A DNA stretch of 45,168 nucleotides from Phellopilus nigrolimitatus (Eukaryota; Basidiomycota; Agaricomycetes; Hymenochaetales; Hymenochaetaceae), in NCBI GenBank assembly GCA_021029095.1, contig JAJOHG010000209.1, positions 1-45,168 of the forward strand, read 5' to 3'. Shown one piece after another: positions 18,786 through 31,330 of the stretch. Both the position numbers and the translations under genes were made by a program. Each line of letters begins with the position of its first letter. Position 1 is the first letter of the stretch. Below the pieces are notes generated by a model. That model was not told the DNA's origin. It was given only the letters and a program-made list of their open reading frames with translations, and made no database searches.

Positions 18786-21700
18786 TTAGAGTCGATGGAT
18801 CTTTTTATAATCATTGAGAAGTTTTTTCGCATTTTTGAGGTCCGATTCCTTCTGCCATGAGTTGTGGAGCGATGACCATCCTTTCCAGGATACGAGGTAT
18901 TGTCTTTGGTTCTTTGGGAAACGATGACATAGTATTGCGTCAACCTCGTATTCTTCTTCTCCATTGACAAGGTCAGGTGGTGGCTCCACATGGGTAGGTC
19001 CGTGGATATTGGTCTCCACATAACGAGTCAGGAGGGAGGCATGGAAGACATTGTGGATACGCCATCGGGCCGGTAGAGTCAGGCGATAAGATCATGGGGA
19101 CAACACATCCTTGATTTCGAAGGGGCCTTTGCGTTTAGGGGACAATTTCTTGTATGGGGAAGCAATGTCGAGGTTCCGGGCTTCTAGCCAAACTTTCTCC
19201 CCTTTCTTGAAGGGTATAAAGTTCCGGGTCATGCGGGCAGCCATGTGCATGTGGGCAAGTTCATGCGCCGCAAGTGCTTCTTCTCTGAGGGCTTTGAGGG
19301 AGCGAAGGCGTTCTTCTACCAAGGGGTGATCGGAGTTGGGGTCTGCGGCGGGGATGGCAATTTGTTCGTATCCCATGAGGAGTGAGAATGGGGAGCATTT
19401 TGTGGCAGAATGTTCGTGCTGATTGTGTGCGAATTCGATATCAGGCAGGTGATCAGCCCAGGTTTCCGGGTGGCATCCACAATAGATTCGAAGGTACGCT
19501 TCGACTTCTTGGTTTACTCGCTCCGTTTCTCCATCTGTTTGAGGGTGGAACACAGTGGATAGGGCTGATGTGATATTGAGCTTCTTACAAAGCTCCTGAA
19601 AGACTTTGGAAGCGAATTGGGGTCCTCGGTCAGAGATGAGCTTCTGTGGTAGTCCAAAGCGTCAGTAAACGTTGTCATGGTATAATTGGGCAGTTCCGAG
19701 GGCGTCAATGGTTTTGTTGCATGGGGAAAGAACAATGCCTTTGGAAAGGTTGTGATCGACGGTGACGAATAGCGAGTCATAACCATTTGATTCGGGGAGT
19801 CCGGAGATGAAGTCCATGGAGACTGTGGAAAACGGGTGTGCATTGGGTTCGGCAGGGATCGGATGGAGGGGTGGGACGGTGGGATGAGTGTTGATCTTCA
19901 TTTGTTGACAGATTGCGCAACCATTGATGAATTTCTTGACGAAGATGTACATTCCTGGCCACCAATAATGCTGTTTGAGCAATGCAAGGGTTTTGTAGAT
20001 TCCAGGGTGTCCCATGACAGGGGTGTCGTGGTACAGTTGTACTGCATGTCGGCGAAGTTCGATGTCATCTGGGATATAGGCCTTCTGTTTAAAGAATACA
20101 ATACCATCTTTCTCTGTCCAATCAGCAAGGGAAGACCGAAATGGTGGAATACCAGCCGATCAGATGATATTGAGAGCTTCATTGGCGAAATTGTCTTCTT
20201 TGGTGCAAAGAATTAGACGGGTTTTGAAATCAAATGTAGTTGTGGCAATGAAGACGGATTCCGGTAACAGTGGGGGGTCGTCAGGTTCTGATTTGCCATT
20301 AATCAGGTAATCAGAGCATTGAGACATAGGGTCGGTGGTATTGTCTTTTCCTGGTGCATATTGAATGTGGTGGTCGAACTGGGAAAGGAATAGGCTCCAT
20401 TGTGCTTGGCGGGGCGAGAGACGGCGGGCAGCACGGAAATAAGTAAGGTTTTTGTGGTCGCACCAAATGGTTATCTTATGGGGTGCGCCCAAAAGATAGT
20501 GTCGCCAGGCTTCGAGTCCGCGGATAATTGCCAAGAGTTCTCAATCATAGATCTCGTAGCGTCGTTGGGTGTCATCAAACTGTTTGGAGATGAAGCCACA
20601 TGGATGGGGTTCGCCGTTCGAGTCGAGTTGTTTGAGATACCAGCTGATGCTACGCCAGAGGCGTCAGTTTCCAGGATGAATGGTCGAGTTTTGTCAGGCA
20701 TCTGGAGAATGGGTTTTTCCAGAAATTTGCCTTTGAGCCGTTGGAATGCATTCTCGTGTACATCTGACCATTCCCAGGTGGTTTTCTCCCTTTTTAGTAC
20801 GTCCAATGGTGTTGCAATTTCTGCATAATGGTCGATGAATTGGTGATAGAAGTTGCAGAACCCTAGGAAGGAATGGACTTGGGTTTTGTTCGTCGGTGTG
20901 GGCCATTGCGAGATACCAGCCAGTTTGACAGGGTCCATGGAAACAGAGTTTTCTGAAATGATAAGTCCAAGATATTCTACCTGTGTGGCTTCGAAAACAC
21001 ATTTCTCCGGTTTGAAATATAAGTCCGCGTCTTGACCAATGGCGAGGACTTTGCGGGTGCGTTCACGAAGTGTAGGAATATCAGAGGCCATGATGAAAAT
21101 GTCGTCCATATAAATGAGGACCCATCCTTCCAGCAGAACAGTTTGGAAGGTGTCATCCATAAATGCTTGAAAGGTTGCTGGTGAATTGCAAAGTCCAAAA
21201 AACATGACCATGGGTTCGAAGAGTCCTCGATTTGTTTTGAATGCCGCCTTCCATTGGTCGCCGTCTTTGATCCGAATATTGTTGTATCCCCATCGTACAT
21301 CGAGTTTGGTGAAGTATTTTGCACCTTGAATTTTGTCCAATAGTTCGGATACGAGGGGAATCGGATAAGCGTTTTTGACAGTTCCTTTGTTGAGTTTGCG
21401 ATAGTCCTGACATCCACGCAATTTTCCGTCCTTTTTCCCGACGAAGAAGAAAGGTGAGGCCATGGGGGAAGAAGATTTGCAAATATAGCCTTTCTTCAAG
21501 TTGTCATCGAGGAAGTTGTCCAGAGCCTTTTGTTCCGCGGGTGCCCTATCGACTTTGCAGTCTTTAGGTTGGAAATCGGATTTTAGGACAATGGCGTGGT
21601 CATAGGTCCGTACTGGAGGGAAATGTTCGGATGCCTTCTGTTCGAAAACCTTCAGGAATTGGTGGTAGTGTGCAGGTACAATTTCTTCAAGGGGTTTCTG

Positions 21701-22240
21701 TTCCTTGGCAGCATTGGCACGTTGTGCAAGGTCCATGGCGGTGTTTACTTTTGCACGGATGTTGAGAGTGATTTTTGCGACAAAAGATCGCTCTTCGGGT
21801 GAGGCTTAGGATTCACATCGGGCAAAAGATAGAGATTGTGGATTTTGCTTAGGGATGTCCAGAGTGCGTTTCTCCCAATCGATTTTGGGGTTGATGCGAC
21901 GTAGCCAAGGGAGACCCAGGGAGGTGACGAGAAAATAAATTGGGATGAGTTCTTCACCGATCACAATGAATCGCCAAGTGAAACGACTGATTTCTCCTTC
22001 GGAGTTAGGAGTTCCATCAACATTGAGGACTTGAATGGGTCGACGCAGAGGTTTTGTGGGGATTTGGTGTATATCCACGAAGGTGGAGTCGAGGAATTGT
22101 CCTTCTGCGCCGGAGTCTATGAGGGCTGTGGTTTCGATGATTTCTTTTCTCGAGTGGATGCCAATGGGAATTTTCATGGAATTGTGGGCATGTTCGGCTA
22201 TGATTACAGGAGAAATCGAAATACTAGGCAGTGCAGATGT
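18786..22240 (-). pseudogene. Gypsy pol: protease, RT, RNase H, integrase, chromodomain (disrupted)
   Basis: Order on the minus strand: protease (ALIDSGAEG, about 22110), reverse transcriptase (KKGYICKSSSPMASPF, FFGLCNSPATFQ, IYMDDIF at about 21110), RNase H (ETDASG, about 20660), an HHCC zinc region (GHPGIYKTLAL, CAICQQMK), integrase core (SMDFISGLP, HPQTDGETERVNQ) and a chromodomain (EYEVDAI, YLVSWKGW). The protease end lacks several residues at VTSLGLPWL compared with relatives. Stops interrupt it: TAA at 21806-21808, and TGA at 20541-20543, 20160-20162, 19662-19664 and 19092-19094. A one-base deletion lies near 20645. It reads as a very recently inactivated copy. Confidence 0.92.
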
Positions 22241-22257
22241 TGATGCTGGCTGCCTTC

Positions 22258-23307
22258 TTAAAAACCCTCGAGGTCCAGGTTGTCGAATGCGGATTTGCGC
22301 TCTTCTTCGGAGAGGTTAGCCAGGATGGCGCGAATGTGGGCTGAAGGGGGTTCTTTAGCAGGTGTCGATGATTTGGCATGCTGGGCAGGCGCGTCTGTGG
22401 CTGGGGTGCTGCGGATGCTGCGTCTCGGGGGGTCACGATGGAACATGATCTTGTAGTTACTGCCGGCCCTCGTGGTTCGATTGTCAAAGGCGAATCGTCG
22501 ATTGTTGGGAGTGTCGAATTTCTGATGGCATTCGCGCGCCAGATGTCCCTTCTTTCCGCAATAGAAGCAGAGTCCATCCGTCTTGCGACGATCTCTCTCC
22601 TCCTTAGAGACTCGTCCAATTTCCATGGCGTTGGGATCGGTTTGCTTTCCAGAAGATGACTCCCAAGCTGCGCCGCTGGAGCTGCGTTGGAAGCCTTCAG
22701 GGTCGGTCTTCTTTGTCAAGTTGTTGCCAGGGCTGGTACCAAAGCCCCAGACCAATGCTTGTCGCGTGTGCTTGAGCTCGGCTTGGCGTCATAAGTTCTG
22801 TTGGGCTTTGCTGGCTTCGGTGTACCATCCTTCGAGTGTAGTAGGCTCGCCTCGATTGTAGATCTTGTCTGCGATGCTGGATTTGAGACCTCGGCGGAAG
22901 TACTCAATGAAGGGTTCCTCTTGGGTGAACCCGGCTTGGAGGGCGAGACTCTTGAATGTAGCGATGAAGCCGTCGACATCGTCGTCCTGTTTGCAATTGG
23001 CGATTGCAAATGATGCATCCTGTTTGGCATTGACAGGGAGGAACTGGGCGTTGAAGGCTTTGGTGAAGTCTGCCCAGGTTCCATGTTCTGCTGTGTCCGT
23101 GTATGTCTTGTACTTATTGCTGGCAAAAGTGGCTGCTGAACCAGTCTTCATGAATGAAAGGACGAACGTGATTTTGTGCAGATCAGTCTTGTAGATGTCC
23201 TTGTTGCCTCGTAGATAGGCCTGGCAGGCATCCCAGAAGTATTGGGCATTGCTGCACTTGCCATCGAAGTCGGGGGGCTTGGCGAATGCGATTTCTTTGG
23301 TGCTCAT
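22258..23307 (-). pseudogene. Gypsy gag (one internal stop)
   Basis: Begins at the ATG at 23307 (MSTKEIAFAKPPDFDGK) and runs to a TAA at 22258-22260. A capsid-like domain (DACQAYLRGNK, FTKAFNAQFLP) is followed by a CCHC zinc knuckle (CFYCGKKGHLARECH at about 22570). A TGA at 22789-22791 breaks it where neighbours suggest Arg. The same frame is open further upstream to 23721 apart from a TGA at 23419-23421, but that part has no ATG. Pol starts in another frame just after the gag stop, so expression would need frameshifting. Confidence 0.9.
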
Positions 23308-23742
23308 GGTGGGACTTGGCGTGGTGATTGGTACTGTGGTCTGTGGTGGAGTGTTTGGCCGAGTAGGAACGTGAGGCAGTGCAATGGAATTGTCGTCAAG
23401 CAATGTTTGAGATAGCGATCAAGTGATTACGTCAACAGGATCGATAGGCTGTGGTGGAGTTGGTATTTCAACAGGTCGACTTGAGTGTTCGCGGGGTCGG
23501 ACGTTTTGGAGGATTCCAAATTTGTGGTAACGGAGTAAAAGTTCGGTGTGTGGATCGCCTCCTTCAAGAAATGCTTTCCAGGCAATTCGTCCGTCCGATC
23601 TCCTTCTGAGGGTAAGTGGATAGGTTCCCACAGTTGGGTATGGTTGATCGGTGGGCCAGACCGCGTTAGCGGGGAGTTTGGGTAGGGTAGAAATTTTGTC
23701 TAGATATTGATACGTCGACAATCAAAAGAGAGCTTGACCTAA

Positions 23743-24246
23743 TGTTACGGAGTAACAGGGTCTTGCCTAATGGAGCGAGGAGCGTGACTGTGGACAGTGA
23801 TGTGACGAGTGACGTGAGGCTTGACTGTGACAAGGCGACGATGACTATGGCAAGACTGTGAAGCGCTGGGCGCAAGGCTATGAAGAGCAAGGCAATGGAT
23901 AGCAAGACTATGCTAGCTATAGAACAGGAGGTCACGCTGGGGCTTAAGGTCCCAGCGATGTACCTATATATACTGTGAGACTGACTATGATGTCAGTGGA
24001 GCTATGGAGTCATGCGCAGCATGACATGAGGGGAACATGAGGGAAAGGCCCGTAAGGGGCGTGTACTGTGGAGCATGGAATGAGGCAGTGGAGTGTGGAG
24101 CGGGGAACACCCAGGAGGGGCGCGTACAATGAGGAAGGGGTCAGGCCATGAACTAAGGGAAAGATAATGGAAAGGTGAAGGGCCTGACTAAGCAAGGAAG
24201 GAATGATGTAAGGGGGATCGTGAGGTAAGCAAGGTAAGTTCTAACA
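23743..24246 (-). repeat. Gypsy 5' LTR
   Basis: 504 bp, starts tgttacggagtaacaggg and ends aagttctaaca. On the coding (minus) strand it is upstream of gag. The outer flank repeats tgcaa. Confidence 0.95.
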
Positions 24247-24480
24247 TGCAAGCCATTTCTTTTTATGTGTAAGTGGGTCAAGGACTTCCAGCCGCCTAAA
24301 ACCGTTACACCAAAAGGCTGAATAATCACTTTATAGTGATTCCAATTCCCGGAAGTATATAAGCAACTGGTTTCGGCATGCCCAACCTGCACGCCCAGCT
24401 GGTAAGCCACCGGCTTACATTATGCTTGTCACTTAGGGTGGGGTTTTTTGCATGCATAGTGTGAATATATACCCAAGTAA
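24247..24480 (-). pseudogene. Tc1/mariner transposase, N-terminal part beyond the Gypsy insertion
   Basis: If the Gypsy element and one tgcaa copy are ignored, the minus-strand frame HKKKWLAQITTILPHGK runs continuously from here into 16686-16620, ending at GVIWT of the transposase. Further upstream, PLTHKKK resembles the linker before the catalytic domain, and KNPTLSDKHNVSRWLTS (about 24450) could be the second helix-turn-helix region. It is broken by stops. The N-terminal assignment is weaker than that of the catalytic part. Confidence 0.55.
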
Positions 24481-24854
24481 CAATGTTAACCCCTCTGGAT
24501 AGCCCTGAGGGCTGCTGGGGAGGAGAGGCTGATGTTGGAATTATGGGTGTTGTCAACAAGTGATTAGCATCTGTTGCTATCAAATGACCACTTTAAATTA
24601 TGCAAACCCCTGTTCTTGATTTTGTTCAGACATCCTCTCCTGGATATGTCTAGGGCTCTGCACTGTACCATATACGGATACGGCTGTATAACCCAATTTC
24701 GTATATGGCCACGGACCATATAAAAATGTGCCGTATCTCAGGTTTAGAGGCAACATATGGTACGGCACGTATAAAATACGGCCATATACAGCATTACAGC
24801 ACGTACATATATCAAATTGACACACCATGCTGAAGCCCTGTTGGATTGTCACTA

Positions 24855-25140
24855 AGGAAGAGGGGGAGTGTCACGAACAACCAGACTACAAAGCAACAGT
24901 CCGACTCGAGCTACTCTGTTCCATTAACTTTTGAAATACCATGTGTGCCTTTCCCTTTTTTCATTTCTCTATGAATGAGGTTCTCGGTAGAGTCAGCAAG
25001 CACAGCATTCGGGGCCGACCCGTTTCAGGTAGAATACATATTTTTACAATATTGGTTGTTTACTAAATTTGGCAATACTATGGCTACCAAATAGGGTATA
25101 AAAAGCTTAAAATGTATATTTATTTACTTGAAACCCTAAT
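24855..25140 (+). other. Possible retrotransposon PPT-LTR fragment inside hAT-3
   Basis: The sequence ggaagagggggag immediately followed by tgtcacgaacaacc looks like a polypurine tract and the start of a 3' LTR. No matching LTR or coding part is in the window, so this is only a candidate scrap. If correct, hAT-3 has also picked up foreign DNA. Confidence 0.4.
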
Positions 25141-25180
25141 ATGTGTTCAATAATGCCGTATGCTGTATTTACGGCCGTAT

Positions 25181-25602
25181 CACTGCGGGCATCCACTTAG
25201 AATCCCCCCATGGTGAGTCGATTAGATGTTTTATTTAATTGTGGCTTTCTCCACACATTATAGTTTAACACTTTTGGACACTTTTATCCAAATCACTTTC
25301 AAACTTTCTTATGCCTTTCTCCAAACTGTATACTTTAACTTTCTTTTTGCCTTTGTCCACACAAGAAAGGCTTAACAAAGGCATGTTTTCGTCAAAGCAC
25401 CCCTTTGTTAAACCTTTCTTGTATGGACAAAGGCAAAAAGAAAGTTAAAATATACCATTTGGAGAAAGGCATAAGAAAGTTAAAAAGTGATTTGGATAAA
25501 AGTGTCCAAAAGTGTTAAACTATAATGTGTGGAGAAAGCCACAATTAAATAAAACATCTAATCGACTCACCATGGGGGGGTTCTAAGTGGATGCCCGCAG
25601 TG
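25181..25602. mobile_element. Foldback element FB-7 (422 bp) inside hAT-3
   Basis: CACTGCGGGCATCCACTTAG start, gatgcccgcagtg end, tat duplication on both sides (25178-25180, 25603-25605). It is the best-preserved copy: about 200-bp arms are near-perfect inverted copies around a short centre (catgttttcgtcaaagca). The left arm has gtcgattagatg and the right arm has the matching catctaatcgac. Confidence 0.92.
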
Positions 25603-25758
25603 TATGCGACCGTATTCTACGGGTATAATACAGGTACGGACCGTGCAATACGGTGCCGTATTTTTCTCTTGCTGTTGTCCATACAATATGGTCCGTAACC
25701 GTATATGGTACGGCCATAAACCATAATTACGGTTACGGTGCGGAGCCCTAGATATGTC

Positions 25759-26106
25759 ATTGATGTGGCCTCAATTGTGGTAGTTCTGGTGAACCTGATG
25801 GACAGTCAAATCAGAACATTGGATGGTATGGCAATTTGAGACTGATTTAGATAAGAATTAGCTGAATTAACTACAGCATGACATTCAGATGGGATGAGAT
25901 AACATTCTCCAAGTTGCTTGGGCAGGATTGTGATATGAGGCAAGGTTGTTGTATTGAGGTGTGAGAACCGGAATAAACTTATGTCATGTGACTGTAAATC
26001 TCAATTTTGACTTTGAGCTTCCCTAATTACTTTTTGTAATCAGCAATAACATCATTGTAAGTGAGACACTGATCATGAGCTACAGACATCATCCACCAAT
26101 AACCAT
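25759..26106. other. Unassigned sequence
   Basis: No ORF of note, no repeat shared with the rest of the window. Confidence 0.4.
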
Positions 26107-26108
26107 TA

Positions 26109-26728
26109 GCCCGTCTCAATTCTGTGTCTACGTCTGTATCTACGCCGGCAGAGAAATCCAGTCAGGGTCTGACCGTTGGCTTGGGTCGACCAGGAAGTTG
26201 GTGTGTTTCCTTTTTTGGCGATAACGCCGGTCGTGCCTTAAACACACGAGATACACCTCCAGAGTTGTATCTCGTGTGTCTAAGGCGTCGGAGTTCTAAC
26301 CGCAATCACGGCTCGTCGGCATAAAAATGGATGTGAATGGATATGACACGCTAAGTCAACGTGTGATGGCATGTCACATGCAACGTCACTCTGGCGCTGA
26401 AAGGTGCGTATCATCCTTGAACAAACTCAGATGGCTTGCTTTGGTGCATATAGCTGAGCTTAAGTATGTCAAGATATCCCTTCTCCATTTTTTTTGGCAG
26501 AAACATGCCTCAGGGACAGAATATCGTAAATAATGAATTATGCACCATGCAGCTGCAGAAAGTCAACCGGATTAGGCCACTTTCAAGCTCCGCTCTGATC
26601 CCTCAGCAAGCTCGAGAAGGTCTCATTTCTCACGCTGTATATCTACTCCGGTTACTATAACACCGGTTACCCGATGTCCATGCCGAACTCGTAGATACAG
26701 ACAAATCAGATACAGAATTGAGACGGGC
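26109..26728. mobile_element. TA-flanked inverted-repeat element (MITE-like, 620 bp)
   Basis: Termini GCCCGTCTCAATTCTGT and its inverse ACAGAATTGAGACGGGC, each flanked by TA (26107-26108, 26729-26730). A TA duplication fits a Tc1/mariner-type non-autonomous element. The interior contains a strong hairpin (stem about 26235-26254 with 26266-26285) and two short open frames without homology. It ends 8 bp before the stop codon of the neighbouring gene. Confidence 0.75.
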
Positions 26729-26735
26729 TATTGCA

Positions 26736-28491
26736 TTACACCTGTACACACTTGCAAAAGTCTCCTAACCATGCCTTTTCAATAATTCCCATAACCATCC
26801 CTTTCTCCACCTCACACATTTCCCTGATACTTCTTGTCTCGGGTTCGGGATGAGGATACATAGCGGCCGTGCACCGGACAAGAAGCTTCGATAGAATATC
26901 CTCTATCTTTTCTTCCGCAATGAGCATCGTAGGGGTTGTACAGTTCGTAGAGCAGCCCGTTCGAGACAGAACTTCCGAGAAAAGCGCCTCACGTACAACG
27001 GCACCCATGTACCACAGTGTATCTTTGCGGGCGAGCCGCTCCATGCGTTGCTGATGGCTGAGCTTCACCAGTTGGTCTCGACGTGATTTGTTAGGGTAAG
27101 CCATGATTGTTTGCTCCTTGGTCAAGGCCGAAGGCGTGTATCCGGCAGGGCTCCAAAGTCTCGAAATTTCAGCCACAGCCGAAATCATGACAGTATTCAC
27201 AAGCCCCATGTAGAGATGACGTAGATTCACAACACTGTCTCTCGCCATCGATAATATGCTCCCGAGTGTCGTCAAAAGACTAGGACGAATGTCGAGCTGA
27301 GAACGAGAATCAATGAAAACCTCCGAATGCCTCTTCCGTCGAGATTGCACTTCGTGAAGGGTCGACGAAAGAAAGTTCCGTGACAGCTGATTGATAGACT
27401 TGATAAGAGGGGCCACGAAATCAGAAGTGAGAGTATTGAAAAGTTGATCGAGCAAAGGCACGAAATCGTGCTTCCGGGAAGAAGGTCGGACTGGCCTGCC
27501 CGAAAGCTTTTCGTTCACCAGACGTATTGCAGAGAAGACGCACGATAGTGTCGAGAGAAGAATAGCATTGACACCTTTTATAACATCGAGAGGATCCCTC
27601 AACTTCTGTTGTGAGTGCACGACTGTGAGCAACGCATTTCCTAGAGCCCGCACCACGTCGATAGCCGAAGAGATCAGGGAAACCGAGACGTTTGTAGGTG
27701 AGCCTTCCGTCACAGATGCACATAGTAGCTTCCGATACGAGCTGAAGATGCGCACGGAGTCGTTCAGCTCTGGCAGATTAATTTCTGGGTTGAAGTTAGC
27801 TTCACACGGACGGTTCCGGCGAAGAGAACATGCCTGCAGCGTAGCTCTCCTCCAGTACATTCCGCAAATCCATTCCGATGTTCAATGCGGGAAGCGGAGC
27901 AGGAAGCTTGCTTTCACTACAGACCGCATTTGTTTTCCTTTTCTTCTTTTTCAAGGGGACTGAACCAGGCGGCGTCTTTGATGTCGCATCCTTCTCGTTC
28001 ATGGTTGCGTCCAGTCGAAAGACAGCGAGCTCTTCGTTATAGATCAAGTAAGATGAAGAAATAGGTGTCTGTTGCTCACGACTCACCCGCAAGATCTCCT
28101 TCAAATTTCCTCTTTAGAGTCTTAACCTCTTCCTCAAGAGCCACTGCCCGCTCCCGCCATAGTCTGTTGCACGAGACGTCGGCTTCTCCACGAAGAGGAA
28201 AGCGACTGCGGAGGTCTAGAAGATAAACTGACATAGAGTCAAGACAAATTCAGCGTCCGTTGCACGATCCACTCAGGGAAAGTTGCGCACCGTCAGTAGA
28301 CTGATCCTTCGGTTTATAACGCAAGGTGATAAAAGCCTGTATACAAACGAGCGCGAACGTAAATCAACTCGCGCTAGTTGACGATATGAAGGCCGGCATA
28401 CCAGCGAAATGCGTATCCTTTGAGAATCAGTTGGAAGCATCTCGACGAGGTATATGGTAAACAGAAACTTGTCACGGCGAGCCGCATACAT
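26736..28491 (-). CDS. Unrecognised conserved-looking protein, 5 exons, about 510 aa
   Basis: Exons that join in frame: 28491-28402, 28336-28291, 28227-28087, 28031-27808, 27767-26736, total 1533 nt including the stop. All introns are GT-AG (65, 63, 55 and 40 nt). The ATG at 28491 gives MYAARRDKFLFTIYLVEMLP; joining exons gives SLAFITLRYKPKDQSTDVYL and then a short charged coiled-coil candidate (RERAVALEEEVKTLKRKFEG). A Lys-rich stretch (PLKKKKRKTN, possible nuclear signal) follows; the last exon is mostly helical with leucine-rich heptads. The fourth intron is the least certain, since other donors are possible upstream. I cannot name a family; a nuclear role is only a guess from the basic stretch. 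The stop is 8 bp from the TA element. Confidence 0.8.
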
Positions 28492-28754
28492 TCACAATTC
28501 TCACGGTCTACCACAAAATCAGCCACAAATGCGATAATTGAGAAGTCCTTTGATAAGTTTCGACTTTAAGGTCGTTTGGAACCTACGCATTCGTGAGTAG
28601 CATCGTAATTGTCATGAACCGCTTTTGTAATTCAGCATGGTATGCCACTTGAACACACAAGCGAAGCAGACTAAAGGAGCATGTAAATTACCAAAACATA
28701 TGAACGAAACAACAAGAACCCGGATGGATGACGCAGAACAGGAACCGCAAATCG
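28492..28754. promoter_or_regulatory. Intergenic spacer: 3' side of DBP3 and 5' side of the 510-aa gene
   Basis: A 263-bp spacer between two minus-strand genes must hold the DBP3 3' UTR and terminator and the promoter of the next gene. No clear TATA box or terminator motif is visible. Confidence 0.4.

Positions 28755-31330
<2,576 letters not shown>

Larger units (their letters stand above)
16687..24246 (-). mobile_element. Complete Ty3/Gypsy chromovirus-type LTR retrotransposon (7560 bp)
   Basis: Two LTRs of 504 bp begin TGTTAC and end TAACA, flanked by the 5-bp duplication tgcaa (16682-16686 and 24247-24251). The coding strand is minus: gag, protease, reverse transcriptase, RNase H, integrase with a C-terminal chromodomain, then an extra ORF before the 3' LTR. 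A polypurine tract (minus-strand AAAGAGGGGGTAA) abuts the 3' LTR at 17191. The primer-binding region after the 5' LTR (minus-strand TTAGGTCAAGCTCTC) is not one I can assign to a tRNA. The LTRs differ at two positions by my reading, so insertion is recent, yet the ORFs carry several stops. Confidence 0.96.
24651..25750. mobile_element. hAT-3: hAT-like element (1100 bp including FB-7)
   Basis: Left end TAGGGCTCTGCACTGTACC, right end inverted TAGGGCTCCGCACCGTAAC; perfect 8-bp duplication gatatgtc (24643-24650, 25751-25758). Subterminal regions are dense in CCGTAT/ATACGG words (about 24665-24790 and 25620-25740), a different motif from hAT-1 and hAT-2, so this is a related but distinct family. 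FB-7 is inserted at 25181. No transposase. Confidence 0.9.

Noticed and set aside
26266..26310. tRNA-like sequence (gtctaaggcgtcggag) in the TA-flanked element
   Set aside because: It looks like part of a tRNA-Leu D arm, but no complete cloverleaf can be drawn; it is better explained as one arm of the hairpin.
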